NCBI GenBank assembly: GCA_019155185.1
Contig: CM032801.1
Coordinates: 230,761 to 294,760 of the forward strand
DNA: 64,000 nt
Origin: Beaufortia kweichowensis
Lineage: Eukaryota > Chordata > Actinopteri > Cypriniformes > Gastromyzontidae
Direction: 5' to 3'
Shown piece after piece: positions 1-10,800 of this stretch. A model generated the notes under the pieces. That model saw nothing but the letters and a program-made list of their open reading frames with translations. It searched no databases and was not told the DNA's origin. Position 1 is the stretch's first letter; each line of letters opens with the position of its first letter. The translations under genes were made by a program, and so were the position numbers.

Positions 1-567
1 AAGTTTTTGGTCGAAATTTTTCAACTGTAGTTTACCCCCTGACCAGTTTGCTAAGTCCAGCAAAGGTTTTTCTTTGGACTGATGCATGTCAACATGCTTT
101 TGATAGTGTAAAGCTGTTGTTGACCAGTACTCCTGTGCTCGCTACTCCTGACTTTTCACGGTCATTTAAGATGGAGGTGGACGCTAGTGCGTTAGGCATG
201 GGTGCTGTTCTTATTCAAGAAGATGATGTGGGGTTCGACCATCCAGTTTGTTATTTTTTCTCGAAATTTAATCGTCATCAACAAAACTACTCCACCATCG
301 AGAAGGAAACTTTGGGTCTGATTTTAGCACTACAGTTTTGAGGTTTATGTGGGTTCAACCGTGTTGCCTGTCACTGTATACACTGACCACAATCAGCTTT
401 GGTGTTTTGTCCAGAATGTGTAATCACAACCAGCGTCTTATGCGTTGGTCGTTAATTGCTCAGAATTATAACTTAATCATAAAGCATAAAAAGGGTTCAG
501 AGAATATTATTGCAGATACTTTATCCAGGGCTTAAGTTAACTTTATGTTAAGTCTTAAGGGGGTGAG
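1..567 (+). mobile_element. Ty3/gypsy-type retrotransposon pol fragment (end of RT, complete RNase H)
   Basis: The translation runs through the RT/RNase H connection (WTDACQHAF, TPVLATPDF), the RNase H start (MEVDASALGMGAVL), the YSTIEKE box, and then in another frame VTVYTDH and the end motif ENIIADTLSRA before a stop at 533-535. The first frame breaks near 340, where CTACAG-TTTTGAGG lacks two bases needed to continue into FEVYVG, so the copy is frameshifted. No integrase follows: a purine tract (about 555-567) and an LTR start come about 30 bases after the stop. The element is cut by the window edge, so gag, protease and most of RT are unseen. The Ty3/gypsy assignment is firm; the clade is inferred from domain order. 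Confidence 0.85.
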
Positions 568-1295
568 TGTTACGTACGCTGTGTAATGTATGCTTTACTG
601 TGTGCTTGTATGTAATGCTTTATTCGCTTTAGATGGAAGTTCATTGGAGGATCGCCCACTACTCTGATGGCTTGGAATGCTGACGTCAGTGATGGCGCCA
701 CCAATCGCTTGTTGGTGTGCATAGTTTAAATTCTCATTGAACTGGAATGGCGGATGGTCTCTCGGCCTGGTAGATGATGAGGCTCTGTGAGGACGCTTGT
801 CTCTCTCTGTGAGAAGTTCAGTCCGAGAGCCCCTGATTTTGACGGGCTACGGGTTTGTTATTTTGTCACAGTTCTATGTTTATTTCTGATTGTGATGTCA
901 CAGCGTTGTATTTGTTTGTTCACCGATTATGTGGCTTGTGAATCTTCTCTTGAGACCATTTGTAAACTTTGTACAGACTGTGAGAGGTTGTGAGTAAGGT
1001 AAGTTTGTCGCTACATACACTTACTTCATGTAGTTTTCTCCTTTGTAGTAGATGCATTAGGTTAGAGTGAGAGGCTTTAACCTGTATGTTTTGTTTGGTT
1101 GAGTGAGCGTGCAGTACTTGATACTCGTATGGTTGAAGATGTTTGTTTCTACCTTTTCTGTTGCCAGGTAGCTTAGTTTGATTAATCTTTAGTTAGTGGG
1201 GTTTTCTATATTGTTTTTGTTTGGTTCTTTTATTTTAAGCACTCTCTCTCTCTCAATCCTCTCCTCCTCAAAGTGTCTCTTTTTGTTCTAGTACT
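568..1295 (+). mobile_element. Probable 3' LTR of the gypsy-type element (right end uncertain)
   Basis: TGTTACGTACGC begins directly after the G-rich purine tract, which is the expected position and TG start of a 3' LTR. The sequence holds no convincing gene; the short open frame at 787-993 has no recognisable domain. I could not find the terminal CA or a matching 5' LTR, so the right boundary is set only by the start of the AT-rich tandem array. Confidence 0.5.
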
Positions 1296-1520
1296 ACTAC
1301 TCTCTTTATATATATATATGTATTGTAAACATACTCACTCTCTTATATATATATATGTATTGTAAACATACTACTCTTTATATATATATATATGTATTTG
1401 TAAACATACTACTCTTTATATATATATATGTATTGTAAACATACTACTCTCTTTGTATATATGTATTGTAAACATACTACTCTCTTTATATATATATGTG
1501 TATTGTAAACATACTACTCT

Positions 1521-1580
<60 letters not shown>

Positions 1581-1590
1581 TGTAAATATA
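1296..1590. repeat. AT-rich minisatellite ending in a (TA)n tract
   Basis: About six imperfect copies of a 35-40 bp unit are visible, built from a TA run, then TGTATTGTAAACATACTACT and CTCTTTA. The last copy expands into about 24 TA dinucleotides. The array lies in or beside the LTR region. Confidence 0.85.
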
Positions 1591-1719
1591 CTTCTCTACT
1601 TTTAACATTTATAGATTATAAATATTGTAAACAAACTGGACTTATGGTTATGGTTGTTTCATTCTGTGCAGTTCTCCTCCCCCTTTAAGATCGTGCTCAT
1701 CTATCTTGTATGTTATGTT

Positions 1720-1819
1720 NNNNNNNNNNNNNNNNNNNNNNNNNNNNNNNNNNNNNNNNNNNNNNNNNNNNNNNNNNNNNNNNNNNNNNNNNNNNNNNNN
1801 NNNNNNNNNNNNNNNNNNN
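1720..1819. other. Assembly gap (100 N)
   Basis: A run of exactly 100 N, the usual placeholder for a gap of unknown size. It sits between an AT-rich array and a tandem repeat, consistent with a repeat-caused break. Confidence 0.98.
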
Positions 1820-2140
1820 ACTACACACAGTGAATGTGCAGGGAGATCCGTTTACAGACTCCAACTATAAGAACTACACACAGTGAATGTGCGGGAGATC
1901 CGTTTACAGACTCCAACTATAAGAACTACACACAGTGATTGTCTGCGGGAGATCCGTTTACAGACTCTTAACTATAAGAACGGGAGACACACAACTATGA
2001 TTGTGCGGAGATCCGTTTACAGACTCCAACTGTAAGAACTACACGTTTACAGACTCAACTATAAGAATTACACACAACTAAAAGGAGATCCGTTTACAGA
2101 CTCTGACTGTAAGAACTACACACATCAACTGTGCGGGGAG
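1820..2140. repeat. About 52-bp tandem repeat, roughly six degenerate copies
   Basis: The unit contains AACTACACACAGTGAATGTG, then GGGAGATCCGTTTACAGACT, then CCAACTATAAG. Copies near 1820-1970 are almost intact; later ones are shortened or rearranged. It starts at the gap edge, so the true array is probably longer. Confidence 0.85.
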
Positions 2141-3175
<1,035 letters not shown>

Positions 3176-5610
3176 ACTGTTTCACACCCTTAGATTCAAC
3201 AAGTACATCAGATTGTTAGGGAAGTGTTCCCGGTTCCCGTTGATCTAATTAATGCAGCCTAACAATCCCTTAGGGGATTTGTGTTATAAACTGTTGGACT
3301 ATGTGTGTGTTATGTTAAAGAGATAGGTGTAGACCATGTAGAGCCTTATAAGTAGTCAGTAAGATCTTAAAGTTAATACATTGCGTAATGGGTAACCAGT
3401 GGAGTGTTGACAGTACCGGGTTCATATGTTCAAACTTTTTTCTTCTTGTGAGAACTCTAGCCGCTGCATTTTGAACTAGTTGGAGCTTTTGTAATAGGCT
3501 AGCTGGACAGCCACCTAATAATGCATTGCAGTAATCCAGTCTAGACGTCATGAATGCGTGAACTAACTTTTCTGCACTCGCTAGTGACAGCATATGACGC
3601 AGTTTAGATTTTACAGGTGTTGGCAACATGGCTTTCAAATGAGAGGGTACTGTCGAATAAAACGCCCAGATTCCCAGCTGATGATGAAGGCTTAGTAGAG
3701 AACCCGTCAATAGTTAGATAATATTCCTGTTGGTTAAGTGTGGGAGCTTTAGGTCTAATGGGTAACACCTCTGTTTTGTCAGAGTTCAAGAACAGAAAGT
3801 TGCTACTCATCCATCATTTTCGTGAATTGCTGTGTTTCGTGAGGCCTCGAGGAGATATAGAGTTGTGTATCGTCGGCATAGCAGTGAAAATTAACTCCAT
3901 GTTTCTTAATTATAGCTCCTAAGGGCAACATGTACAGGGCGAAGAGTAGAGGTCCTAGAACAGATCCCTGGAGATCCCTCCGTACTGGACTTGTGATCTG
4001 TAAGACTTTTCATTGTTTATTGTTACATATTGAAAGCGGTCAGATAAGTATGATTTAAATCATTCTAATGCGATTCCACTAATGCCAACATAAGTCTATT
4101 TAAAAGTATGCTGTGATCTTTTGTTTAGGCGCAGGGGAGCAACCGTATTTAGTGTTTCAGAAAAGACAGAGTTAATATTTTCTGTAATATAATCAAGATC
4201 TTGTAAGTTATCACATATGATAGGGAATTGAGGTAATTCAGACAGATTACTAAGAAATGAGTCTTTGGTACTAGCAGTTATTGTTCTACTGTATTTATAA
4301 CGCAGAGTTGGGTTTGTAGCTATAGGCAGATGAGGCGTACAATATACTAAATAGTGATCTGAGATGTCTTCACTTTGCTGATAAATTTTAACATTGTCCA
4401 CATTTATACCATATGACAGTATTAGATCTGAAGTGTGATTACGACAGTGAGTGGGTCCTGAGACATGTTGTCTAACACCTACGTTGAGAATGTCTGTAAA
4501 AGCCAGTCCCAAACATCAGAGTCGTTATCTACATGAATATTAAAATCACCGACAACAAGAACTCTATCTGCAGCCAGTACTAATTCTGATATAAAGTCAC
4601 CAAATTCTTTAATAAAGTCTGTGTGGTGCCCTGGTGGCCTATACACTGTAGCCAGGAGAAATTTTAAGAATGTTTAATCATTTACATTAGATGACATAAT
4701 ATTATTTCAAAGGAGTCATATTTAAAATTAGACTTCTGACTAATGCTAAAGTTATTACTGTAGAGTGCAGCAACACCTTCCCCTCTGCCCTTTAGACGAG
4801 GCTCATGTTTATAACAGTAGTCTTGGGGAATAAACTCGTTCAAAGCTTCATTTGTTGAACATTTATTAAATTACTCCTGCAAGGTTTGCACAGTTTTTTT
4901 TGTAATTGCTAATCCGGGGGACAGACACAGTCTCTATATAGTGATTTTTAGAAGACAGAATTTCTATGTGCTGTATATTATCTGTGCTGTGTGACGTGAT
5001 GGCTGGCAGACGGTTGGTTAAGCCAGTCTGTCTGCTCCCTGACCTGGGCTCCAGTTAGTCAAGGTTTAACATTAACATTAAGACTACGTGCCATATTTCT
5101 AGATAAAAGAGCAGCTCCACCCCACGAGGGCTGAAGACCATCTCTTTTCAACAGGTCAGGTTTGCCCCAGAAACTTTTCAAGTTATCTATAAAGCCTATA
5201 TTATTTTGCAGGCACCACTTAGACATCCAGCCATTTACTGATGAGAGTCTGCTATGTATCTCATCACAACGATAAGCAGGAAGAGGACCAGAGCATATTA
5301 CTGCGTCAGACATCGTACTTGGCGAAGTTCACACACCTCTTTAATGTTATTCTTAGTAATCTCCGATTGACAAAGTCGAACATGATTCATGCCGACGTGT
5401 ATAATAATCTTACTAAATTTATGCTTTGCTTTAGCCAGCATGTTTAAATTTGCTTTGATGTCACTATGGTGGACTATGGTGGCTGGTGCCTCTATTTTTA
5501 CATTCCATACAATAGAATCTCCTATAACTAGGGCTCTTTCTGCATATTTCTCTATGAGTACACTTCACAGTCAGTCTGTTATTATTAGTACAGTATGAAT
5601 GAACTCCAGC
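3176..5610 (-). mobile_element. L2-clade LINE copy A (ORF1 esterase, endonuclease, RT remnants)
   Basis: Reading on -, the order is ORF1 esterase-like domain (5560-5059; GDSI block and the KRDGLQPSWGGAALLSRN end), endonuclease (about 4860-4096; VRQHVSGPTHCRNHTSDLIL and EDISDH), then the distal RT/C-terminal part (3930-3315; YCNALLGG, HWLPI). The RT fingers and palm between about 3990 and 4095 are deleted, and frames are broken by indels, so it is inactive. The ORF1 catalytic His position is Gln. The left end carries a 3'-UTR segment shared with the 52-kb locus. Confidence 0.85.
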
Positions 5611-6077
5611 ATTATTGATGTGACATTTTCATTCAATACTTGAAATATCCACAGAACGTATTTATCAGGAAAAAATTTTTAAAAAATGGAAATATAGACA
5701 TGCGTTATGAATGTGACAAAAAAGAACACAAACTTTTAAGAGGCAAAATTATGAAAAAATCATGAAAAATCATGATTTAAACAAAAGCTCTTTTTTCCAT
5801 GGTAAGATGGTTAGATTTGCATAGATTTGCCCATATGTTGATCTCTGCTGAAGCTGGTTTCAGTGGAATGAATGAAAGCGTTATAAATGATTGTCGTGGG
5901 ATCACAGAGAAGGGCGTTAACCTGTTGGGTACCACAGAAATTCTTCAGCAGTTTAAAGGAAAGCGTCCAAACCTGTCGGAGCAGGTATACAAGCTTCAGC
6001 TGAACGTCAGTCATCTGGCAAACCCCCACCGCACATCACCTGAACCGTACGAAGGGCACGATGATGTTCTGTTGCAG
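5611..6077. other. Upstream/intronic region of the IRF gene
   Basis: Two overlapping open frames occur here but neither has a recognisable domain. The AT-rich part (5640-5790) looks non-coding. A good acceptor, TTCTGTTGCAG, ends at 6077, so this is most likely the first intron or promoter side of the IRF gene. An untranslated first exon could not be located. Confidence 0.4.
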
Positions 6078-7541
6078 ACAGATTCACTCAGCGGAATGAG
6101 AGATGAATCAGGGACGTCAGCGCTTGAGGCCGTGGCTGGAGGAGCAGATCGAGTCGGGCAGATATCCAGGAGTGGTGTGGTTAGATGAGGTGAGATCAGT
6201 AGAGACTGCCGTCATCAGTGAGACTGATAACAGAGCGATTCATTTCTGCATTTGTAACACAAACTGCAGTCTGCCAGAGTTTTTCAGATTCCTTGGAAGC
6301 ATGCGGCTCGACAGGGCTGGAACATTGAGAAAGACGCCTCGCTGTTCAGAAACTGGGCTATTCACACAGGTAGAGTTCACTGCGCTTCTTTAACACCGTT
6401 ACACCTGGGAGCTGTTCAGTTTCAAATGCATTTCTACTTGAAGCTTTTTCTGAAAACTCTTTCACTTGCTAGTGTAGTATTTCTAGATGAGTATTTCATA
6501 TGTCTCGTCTCGTGGACACTAGGGAGATACAAGCCTGGCACAGACAAACCTGATCCGAAGACATGGAAAGCAAACTTCCGCTGCGCTCTCAATTCTCTGC
6601 CCGACGTCAAAGAGCTTCAGGACAGGAGCATTAAGAAAGGACAGAACGCTTTCAGGGTTTACGTCCTCCTGCCGCACAGCAAATCACTCAAGAGACGGAG
6701 AGGTACCTTCACGTATACAAATCATACCTTAATAAAAACATTTAGTTCAGGTGTTGTACGTATTTGTGCGTTTATGTTTGTGTTGCGAATCTCTCAAGTG
6801 TTGAGAAGTGGACATACAAATATAAAATCAACTCCAGCAGCACCTTTGAGAAACACAGCGCCGGAGAGATTCACAGGTACGTCATGTTAAGTGCTAACAC
6901 TTGAAAAGCCTCATGTCCACAATGAGACGTTCTGTCTGTGTCTTATGTGAGTTCAGATGCTTTCTGGAAGTTTACAGATGATGAAGGAAACTCTGCATCA
7001 GACCTCCTCAGAAGAGAGGATTTCTCCAGATCCTCCATATACTGCCACAGCGCACCGCAGGGTAAGAACCAACATCATCACATGTGTGTGTGATCTGATG
7101 CTGAATGTTTCTGAATGTGATGTGCAGGACTGCAGATGAGCGCTACTGATGAGACTGAACAGACGGAAGCTGTGATGAAGGTGACCGCTCCACACATCAC
7201 GACGGCATGCTAGTCACGTAACAGCTTTCAAAATTCATGTTGGACTGAAGGTCGTGTGTGTGTTTTGTAGATCGTGGATCATCTGAAGAACCTGGAGCAC
7301 TGGAGCCCTTTATATGAGAGCGAGAGAAGCTGGAGAGCAAACTCATCATGGATGGAGTGTCTCTGTACGATAACACACCTGTCAGAAAGCAACACTAACA
7401 CAAACGTCTTCAAATGTTTTCCGTTAAGATGAATTCACTAACTGTGAAATTCTGATTTCAGGCGAGTCAATGGATTGTTCAGGTTACACCTACCCGACAG
7501 ACTGCGGCCTTCACAAGACCTCTTCAGATCAATATGACTAG
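6078..7541 (+). CDS. Interferon regulatory factor, IRF1/IRF2/IRF11 subgroup (multi-exon)
   Basis: IRFs are nuclear winged-helix transcription factors of interferon and immune genes. Start ATG is at 6103 after a short 5'UTR from acceptor 6077. Exons: 6103-6189 (RPWLEEQIESGRYPGVVWLDE), 6270-6369 (SARVFQIPWKHAARQGWNI), 6523-6702 (YKPGTDKPDPKTWKANFRCA to KSLKRRR). These give the complete DNA-binding domain with the Trp repeat; the 100-nt second exon matches the family's gene structure. Less certain downstream exons end at about 6885, 7061, 7188 and 7370, with a last exon from about 7463 to a TAG near 7541 (KTSSDQYD). In the exon from 7271 a frame slip near 7320 would give a better reading (KLESKLIMDGVSLYDNT), so the C-terminus is unsure. 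Which IRF paralogue this is cannot be settled; the N-terminus suggests the fish IRF1/IRF11 type. Confidence 0.85.
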
Positions 7542-7691
7542 AAGACGAGAGTGAGCGTGTTTAGCATCCGTCTGTCTTTAGCTGTAGCGTAGTTGCACGT
7601 GAACATGATCAAACTCCAGGCTGTTTATAATTCATAAAAGCTCATTCCACGCAGAAACTGATGGCAGAAGATTCACAGAGCATTATATCAA

Positions 7692-7697
7692 AATAAA
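7692..7697 (+). terminator. Poly(A) signal AATAAA for the IRF gene
   Basis: Canonical AATAAA about 150 bases past the inferred IRF stop codon, the only one before the opposing ddx21 3' end. Confidence 0.5.
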
Positions 7698-7727
7698 AAC
7701 ACACAACTGGACTTGTTGTAAAGACCC

Positions 7728-7733
7728 TTTAAT
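7728..7733 (-). terminator. Poly(A) signal ATTAAA for ddx21
   Basis: ATTAAA on - about 90 bases past the ddx21 stop (7821-7823). Cleavage 10-30 bases further on would fall at about 7700-7718, overlapping the expected 3' end of the convergent IRF transcript. Confidence 0.5.
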
Positions 7734-7820
7734 GTGAACGTAACTCATGATATAAATACCACACAGCTGCAGGTAAAAGCACGTTTTGAGTAACAGAAGT
7801 AAAAAAAAGACGGTCCACGA

Positions 7821-10800
7821 TCAATAATCGAAAGCCTGACTGAAGCTTCGTTTTCCTCCTCTTCCTCCTCTTCCTCCTCCCTTCCTCCCCTTCCTCCTCG
7901 ACCATTGTTGCCTCTGTTGCTTCCTCCGAACGAACGACGTCCTCCTCGACCTCGGCCTCCATACCCGCCGGACGTCCGTTCAGGCCTGACACGCGAGCTC
8001 TGCTCAAGTTCTGGAAGTTCAGAAGCGACGGTCAGCTGCCAGCGACGGCAGTCCTTCCATTTTTCCTGCAAGACGCCAGAAACAGGCCAATCAGCAAACA
8101 AACGCTTCATTTGTCTGTTGACAAGCCTCTCGTCTGTCACACGGAACGACTCCAACACATCAGAGAGGCTTGAGAAAGACGATTCTGTATGTGAAATCAG
8201 CTGTACACATGCATAGACCCGTTTCTCTAGTGTCACTTTACAAGAACACCTTCATACCTGAATCTCCTTCACCTTACTGACTGGAACATCAAAACACACG
8301 CCCTGAGAAAGAGAAAACATGACGCTATGACATCAATAGTGGATGATGCACATGTTCACTTTCATTATATCAAGATTAATGAAGCCTTTATGATTATATG
8401 ATGTCATGAAGCTGTACACAGCTGTAATAAAGATTTTGTTCAAAAATTGCCATTCAGTTTTCTTCTGATAAATGATATATTCTTATCGCTGTCAGACATG
8501 TTCAATGCTATGTTACATCTGTGTCATTAGCCAGGGCTTGACATTGTCCTTCGGACAAGTACATTCTTTATCCACTTGTCGGAATTAAAAAATATAAACT
8601 TAAATAAAAAGGAAGCTGCCAATGAGTCGTTTTGATTATCGGCTACATGTAAGGTGTCTTTAAAAAGCTGATCAAGTTTATGGTTAAAAATGTAATCTGA
8701 CTGTAATCGGATGAATCATTTGAAGATTTTTGTAGTGATAAGTAATAAAAATAGACGAATGGAACATTAGCCTTTAAAATGACTTTAAATGCGAGATACT
8801 ATTTATAAAGAATGGAAAGAACAGTGTATTAATACATAATAAAAGCCTTCATATGACTCTATTCTACCACATAAGTAACTGATATAAAAACAATCACTTT
8901 GGGTTTACCAAAGTGATATAGAGCATATTCACTGATTGACGTTCTAAAAACAACTATTGTTCAATAAAAAATGAAGTTAAAGCTCATCTTGCATCAGATA
9001 GGTGCTCGAACTTTTTTACCCGGTAGCACTAGTGTATGTATGTGTGAAAGGAAACACATTCGCTTTTTCTGAGAGGTTTGCTCACGAATATATTCAAAAT
9101 AACGTAATGAAGACTTTGCGATTGCTATACAGTACTTGTGGTCCACACACATGGTGCCAACGCGCTGGCGTCACGATACAAAAGCACTGCTTACGCGTGT
9201 CATGAAACCGGGATGAAAAACAATGAAAAGTTAGCGCAGCAGAACGCAAAGCGCGTTCTCTATGAATGGCCGGCTCACAGCATGTAGTAGTTAGCTAATG
9301 TTCTGTATAAAAATAAAAACGGACAGAACGTGCACGTCCGCTGTGTAAACGCGTGGCATCATGAGAGCAGATGCGTTTGCTTGTCGTTATGGCAATGAGA
9401 ACATTTTTGCATCTGTCATCTCTGTTAAGGTTTTTGCTTTTGCAGTCGCTTTGTTGCGAAGGCGATTATTATTGTTATTATTATTATTTTAGGCTACTTG
9501 TCCGGTCCGTTCAAAATATGAACTTGAGAAGCGTTAATGTCGAGCCCTGCATTAGATCATATCAGGCAATGCTGGACTAAACACATTCCACAGAGGTAAT
9601 GATTTTTATACTGCACAAACTAAAGGTCTCCCCGACTAAGGATTTACATAATCAAAATAAGAATCGTCAAGTTTTGCCTATAGTCGAATGGTGTGTGTGT
9701 GCGCTGAGTGTTAAAAAATGCTGCGCTTTTAAGTGCCTTCACTCGACGTTATTACAACAGCGTCACAACGTTTTTAGCGTTCAAAATGTTTATTAAAAGC
9801 ATTTTTCTTTTCACATTTTTATTTATAGCATTATCATACTATGCGCTTTAGTAGTTCTGCTTTTCACTAAAATCATATTGTGTTATGTTTGGTTAAAACT
9901 CATAAAAACCTTTTGCCATATTGGATTTAGAAAATAAAACATCATTTAGTATGTTTTATTTCAGTGATTTGGGAAGTGTCAGTAGGTGTCCTTGTAAATC
10001 ATGTGTATGTGAATTACAAGGACACAATTGTGTATAATGACGTGTACAACAACATAAACAAGTACACATGCAGTATGTTTATTAGAGTTAAACGCACCAG
10101 CTTGCCCTTCAGGAAGGTCATTCGTTTGATGTGGTCTTCGATTTCTTCTCCGAACTGATCCTTCAGTCCACCACGCGTAACCGATGTTGTGCATCTCAGT
10201 ACTGCAGTTCAGTATCATTGTGCTGAATCCCTGAGACCAACAACAGAAAAAACCATTCAGTTAGATTGAGATACTCACTCAATCCCGTCTCTGAATAACA
10301 AACTAAACAGCAAAGAAGTGATAAACATCCAACAATGACTTTCTCACACATGAGCTGCTGTTTGTATAAAATCGACTCTTTACTACATACACAAGTACAG
10401 CTCGTCTGTCTTTGATGTACAGACGCCGTTAAAAAAAACTCTATAAATAATGTAAAGATGTGACCTCCATCCACATCACGATATGATGTAATAAAAACAG
10501 AAGAATGAAGGCAGAGGTGTCGTACGGTGTCACAGCTGATGAGAGAACGTTGCTCCAGACTCGTGGCTCCTGATATATGAGCGAGAGCCGCCGCCAGCGC
10601 CTCCAGCGCCCCCCGCTGATCGATCAGTTCACGCGCCGCCTCCCGGAAATAATCAACCGCCGCTGCTGGAACGGAGTCCAAAAACCTGCGATCAAAGCCG
10701 CTGAGTGAGATTTACAAGACAGACACAGTTGGGATCTGGTGACGTTCAGGTGAATGATCTGACCTCAGAGCGTCTTTACTGGAGGACTTGATGATGTCAT

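Noticed and set aside
5799..6188. 129-codon + frame ahead of the IRF
   Set aside because: It overlaps the IRF start exon in another frame, has no recognisable domain, and a good splice acceptor at 6077 better explains the region.
9002..9796. Small open frames of about 65 codons in the ddx21 intron
   Set aside because: No domain, inside or beside the hAT-like element, and none is in a splice-consistent context.
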